Positions 61,961 through 64,000 of a DNA stretch of 64,000 nt are shown here, piece after piece (position 1 is the stretch's first letter; every line of letters begins with the position of its first letter). The notes under the pieces are model-generated. The model saw only the letters and a program-made list of their open reading frames with translations, made no database searches and was not told the origin of the DNA. The DNA lies in assembly GCA_902771155.1 (NCBI GenBank), contig CACXVS010000002.1:20690-84689 (forward strand). Direction: 5' to 3'. This DNA is from an uncultured Prevotellaceae bacterium. Lineage in GTDB: Bacteria > Bacteroidota > Bacteroidia > Bacteroidales > Bacteroidaceae. Position numbers and translations under genes: made by a program.

Positions 61961-63049
61961 ATGGCTGAAGAAAAGAGAGAAGTTGTGTTGATGAAAGGCA
62001 ACGAGGCTATTGCCCACGCTGCTATTCGTTGCGGATGCGACGGCTATTTCGGCTATCCCATTACTCCGCAGAGTGAAGTGATTGAGACGCTGGCAGAGCT
62101 GAAGCCCTGGGAGACCACCGGTATGCAGGTGGTTCAGGCCGAGAGCGAGCTGGCCTCTATTTACATGGTCTATGGTGCTGCCGGTGCAGGCAAGCGCGCC
62201 ATGACCTCGTCGTCATCGCCTGGCATCGCCCTGATGCAGGAGGGTATCACTTACATGGCTGGTGCCGAGGTGCCGGGCGTGTTTGTGAACGTGCAGCGTG
62301 GCGGTCCTGGTCTGGGAACGATCCAGCCTTCGCAGGGCGACTATTTCCAGGCTACCCGCGGTGGTGGTAACGGCGACTATAAGGTGATTGTGCTGGCTCC
62401 CTCTTCTGTTCAGGAGATGGCCGACTTTGTGGATCTGGCCTTCGAGCTGGCTTTCAAGTATCGCAACCCCGCCATGATTCTTTCCGACGGTGTGATCGGT
62501 CAGATGATGGAGAAGGTGGTTCTGCCTCCGTTCAAGCCCCGTCGTACCGACGAGGAGGTGATCAAGCAGTGCCCCTGGGCCTCTACCGGTAAGCCAAAGA
62601 ACCGTGAGCGCGTGGTGATCACCTCTCTGGAGCTGAAGCCTGAGATTATGGAGCAGCGTAACATCGCCCTCCAGGAGAAGTATGCCAGGATTCAGGAGAA
62701 CGAGGTCCGCTTCGAGCAGCAGCAGATGGACGATGCCGAGTATGTCATCGTCGCCTTCGGCTCGGCTGCACGTATCGCCGAGAAGAGTGTGGAGATTGCC
62801 CGCGAGCAGGGCATTAAGGTGGGCCTGTTCCGTCCTATCACGCTGTTCCCGTTCCCCACGAAGCAGATTGCTGAGTTGTCGAAGAAGGTAAAGGGTATCC
62901 TCGTGGCCGAGATCAACGCCGGACAGATGGTGCAGGATGTTCGCCTGGCTGTGAACGGAGCTGTGCCCGTAGAGCAGTTCGGACGTCTGGGTGGTATCGT
63001 GCCCGATCCCGAGGAAATCGTAAACGCGTTGCTAAAATTGAAGAATTGA
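61961..63049 (+). CDS. vorB: 3-methyl-2-oxobutanoate dehydrogenase subunit VorB (alpha subunit)
   Basis: The 362-residue protein has the alpha-subunit pattern of 2-oxoacid:ferredoxin oxidoreductases: GNEAIAHAAIRCGCDGYFGY, TSSSSPGIALMQEGITYMAG and PGLGTIQPSQGDYFQATRGG. It binds substrate and partners the TPP-binding beta subunit encoded next. The last residues (LLKLKN) and the stop lie in the start of a (TTGAAGAA)n repeat, which separates it from the beta gene by 108 bp. Confidence 0.93.
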   Translation: MAEEKREVVLMKGNEAIAHAAIRCGCDGYFGYPITPQSEVIETLAELKPWETTGMQVVQAESELASIYMVYGAAGAGKRAMTSSSSPGIALMQEGITYMAGAEVPGVFVNVQRGGPGLGTIQPSQGDYFQATRGGGNGDYKVIVLAPSSVQEMADFVDLAFELAFKYRNPAMILSDGVIGQMMEKVVLPPFKPRRTDEEVIKQCPWASTGKPKNRERVVITSLELKPEIMEQRNIALQEKYARIQENEVRFEQQQMDDAEYVIVAFGSAARIAEKSVEIAREQGIKVGLFRPITLFPFPTKQIAELSKKVKGILVAEINAGQMVQDVRLAVNGAVPVEQFGRLGGIVPDPEEIVNALLKLKN

Positions 63050-63142
63050 AAGATTGAAAAATTGAAGTAATGCTAAAATTGAAGAATTAAAAGATTGAAA
63101 ATTTGAAGTAGAAGAACTTCAATTCTTCAATTCTTCAACTTT
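63034..63142. repeat. Empty inverted-repeat element between vorB and the beta-subunit gene
   Basis: The left arm is duplicated (GCTAAAATTGAAGAATT begins at about 63031 and again at 63072). The right arm CTTCAATTCTTCAATTCTTC lies at 63117-63142. It is the same element type as those in the aromatic operon and encodes the last codons of vorB. Confidence 0.75.
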
Positions 63143-63157
63143 TAAATTTTAAGAACA

Positions 63158-63928
63158 ATGGATAGAAATCAAATAGTTCAACCAGAGAATATCGTCTGCA
63201 AGAAGCCGACGCTGATGAACGACAACAATATGCACTACTGCCCGGGCTGTTCGCACGGTGTGGTGCATAAGCTCATTGCCGAAGTCATCGAAGAGATGGG
63301 TATGGAAGACAAGGCCGTAGGCGTGTCGCCTGTAGGCTGTGCCGTCTTCGCGTACAATTATATAGACATAGACTGGCAGGAAGCTGCCCACGGTCGTGCT
63401 CCCGCACTGGCCACAGGCATCAAGCGCTGCTGGCCCGACCGCCTGGTGTTCACCTATCAGGGTGACGGCGACCTGGCTTGTATCGGAACCTGTGAGACCA
63501 TCCACGCCCTGAACCGTGGCGAGAACATCGTGATTATCTTCGTCAACAATGCCATCTACGGCATGACGGGCGGTCAGATGGCTCCAACGACGCTGATTGG
63601 TCAGAAGACCTCTACCTGTCCTTATGGCCGTGATCCTGAGATTCATGGCTATCCCCTGAAGATGGCCGATATCGCCGCTCAGTTGGAGGGTACCTGCTAC
63701 GTCACTCGTCAGAGTGTTGAGAGTGTGGCCTCCATCAACAAGGCGAAGAAGGCTCTGCGCAAGGCTTTCGAGGCCTCGATGGCCGGTAAGGGATCGAGCC
63801 TCGTGGAGTTTGTCTCTACCTGTAACAGCGGCTGGAAACTCTCGCCTGCCAAGGCTAACGAGTGGATGAAGGAGAATATGTTCCCCTTCTATCCAAAGGG
63901 AGATTTAAAGGATACAACAATGAAATAG
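63158..63928 (+). CDS. 2-oxoacid:ferredoxin oxidoreductase beta subunit (TPP-binding)
   Basis: The 256-residue protein shows the beta-subunit signatures: MHYCPGCSHGVVHKLIAEVI, the TPP/Mg motif YQGDGDLACIGTCETIHALN and VNNAIYGMTGGQMAPTT. It forms the catalytic centre with VorB. A gamma subunit would be expected just past the right edge of the window. Confidence 0.93.
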   Translation: MDRNQIVQPENIVCKKPTLMNDNNMHYCPGCSHGVVHKLIAEVIEEMGMEDKAVGVSPVGCAVFAYNYIDIDWQEAAHGRAPALATGIKRCWPDRLVFTYQGDGDLACIGTCETIHALNRGENIVIIFVNNAIYGMTGGQMAPTTLIGQKTSTCPYGRDPEIHGYPLKMADIAAQLEGTCYVTRQSVESVASINKAKKALRKAFEASMAGKGSSLVEFVSTCNSGWKLSPAKANEWMKENMFPFYPKGDLKDTTMK

Positions 63929-63951
63929 GAGACAAGGAGACAAGGAGACAA
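63929..63951 (+). repeat. GGAGACAA tandem repeat after the beta subunit
   Basis: Three copies of AGGAGACA(AGG) follow the stop codon directly. It is another of the short intergenic repeat types in this window, and the region to the right edge holds no further start of a gene that can be supported. Confidence 0.6.
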
Positions 63952-64000
63952 GGAGTCCAAGACAAATGTCTCACCCTATGAAGTAATGTCCTGAACTCCT

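Overview
The window looks like a chromosome segment of a gut or rumen Bacteroidales bacterium, most likely Prevotella/Segatella-like. The evidence is: about a dozen promoters of the Bacteroidetes type (TTTG, 19-20 bp, TAnnTTTGC); many lipoproteins with acidic residues straight after the lipobox Cys; fimbrillin-like and BspA-like surface proteins; a smalltalk/HU/M15 gene set; GH10 and GH127 enzymes; and VorB-type 2-oxoacid:ferredoxin oxidoreductase genes. No rRNA or tRNA gene was seen. All family calls come from motif reading, with no database search.

Layout. 1-1313: end of an M3 peptidase and a WYL regulator. 1378-8484: a type I-C CRISPR-Cas locus (cas3, cas5c, cas8c, cas7c, 8 repeats) with no cas4, cas1 or cas2. 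A broken rhuM gene lies where the adaptation genes normally are, and a remarkable 266-bp, centre-symmetric palindromic element follows the array. 8508-12561: reverse-strand GH10 xylanase, membrane protein and Tat-exported aldo/keto reductase, then an SDR gene. 12605-17320: an aromatic amino-acid operon (pheA, aminotransferase, S23 four-helix-bundle gene, DAHP synthase/chorismate mutase, tyrA) behind a leader peptide with 8 Tyr/Phe in 9 codons and a matching terminator/antiterminator. 17349-34062: mostly housekeeping genes (EamA transporter, GlsB, IMPase, NUDIX, DnaJ/TerB, queH, ffh, folD, GH127, fRMsr) around one 2284-residue repeat-rich secreted protein.

34088-61476 is an accessory surface region. 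It has a lipoprotein M13 peptidase and runs of Big_2/fimbrillin/BspA-like lipoproteins. A reverse-strand replication-like block (HU, CHC2-toprim primase, DUF3987-like protein, two unknowns, origin-like repeat) interrupts it. A membrane-tethered AraC regulator, a toxin-like lipoprotein, the smalltalk/M15 pair, a fimbrillin-like protein ending in a C-type-lectin-like domain that resembles targets of diversity-generating retroelements, and a lipoprotein with a zeta-toxin-like P-loop follow. 61655-63928 holds the first three genes of a vor operon.

Short intergenic repeats run through the window. The commonest is a pair of (TTGAAGAA)n and (TTCAATTC)n arms. It occurs empty at three sites and once with the S23 gene between the arms, and it supplies start codons or C-terminal codons of several genes.
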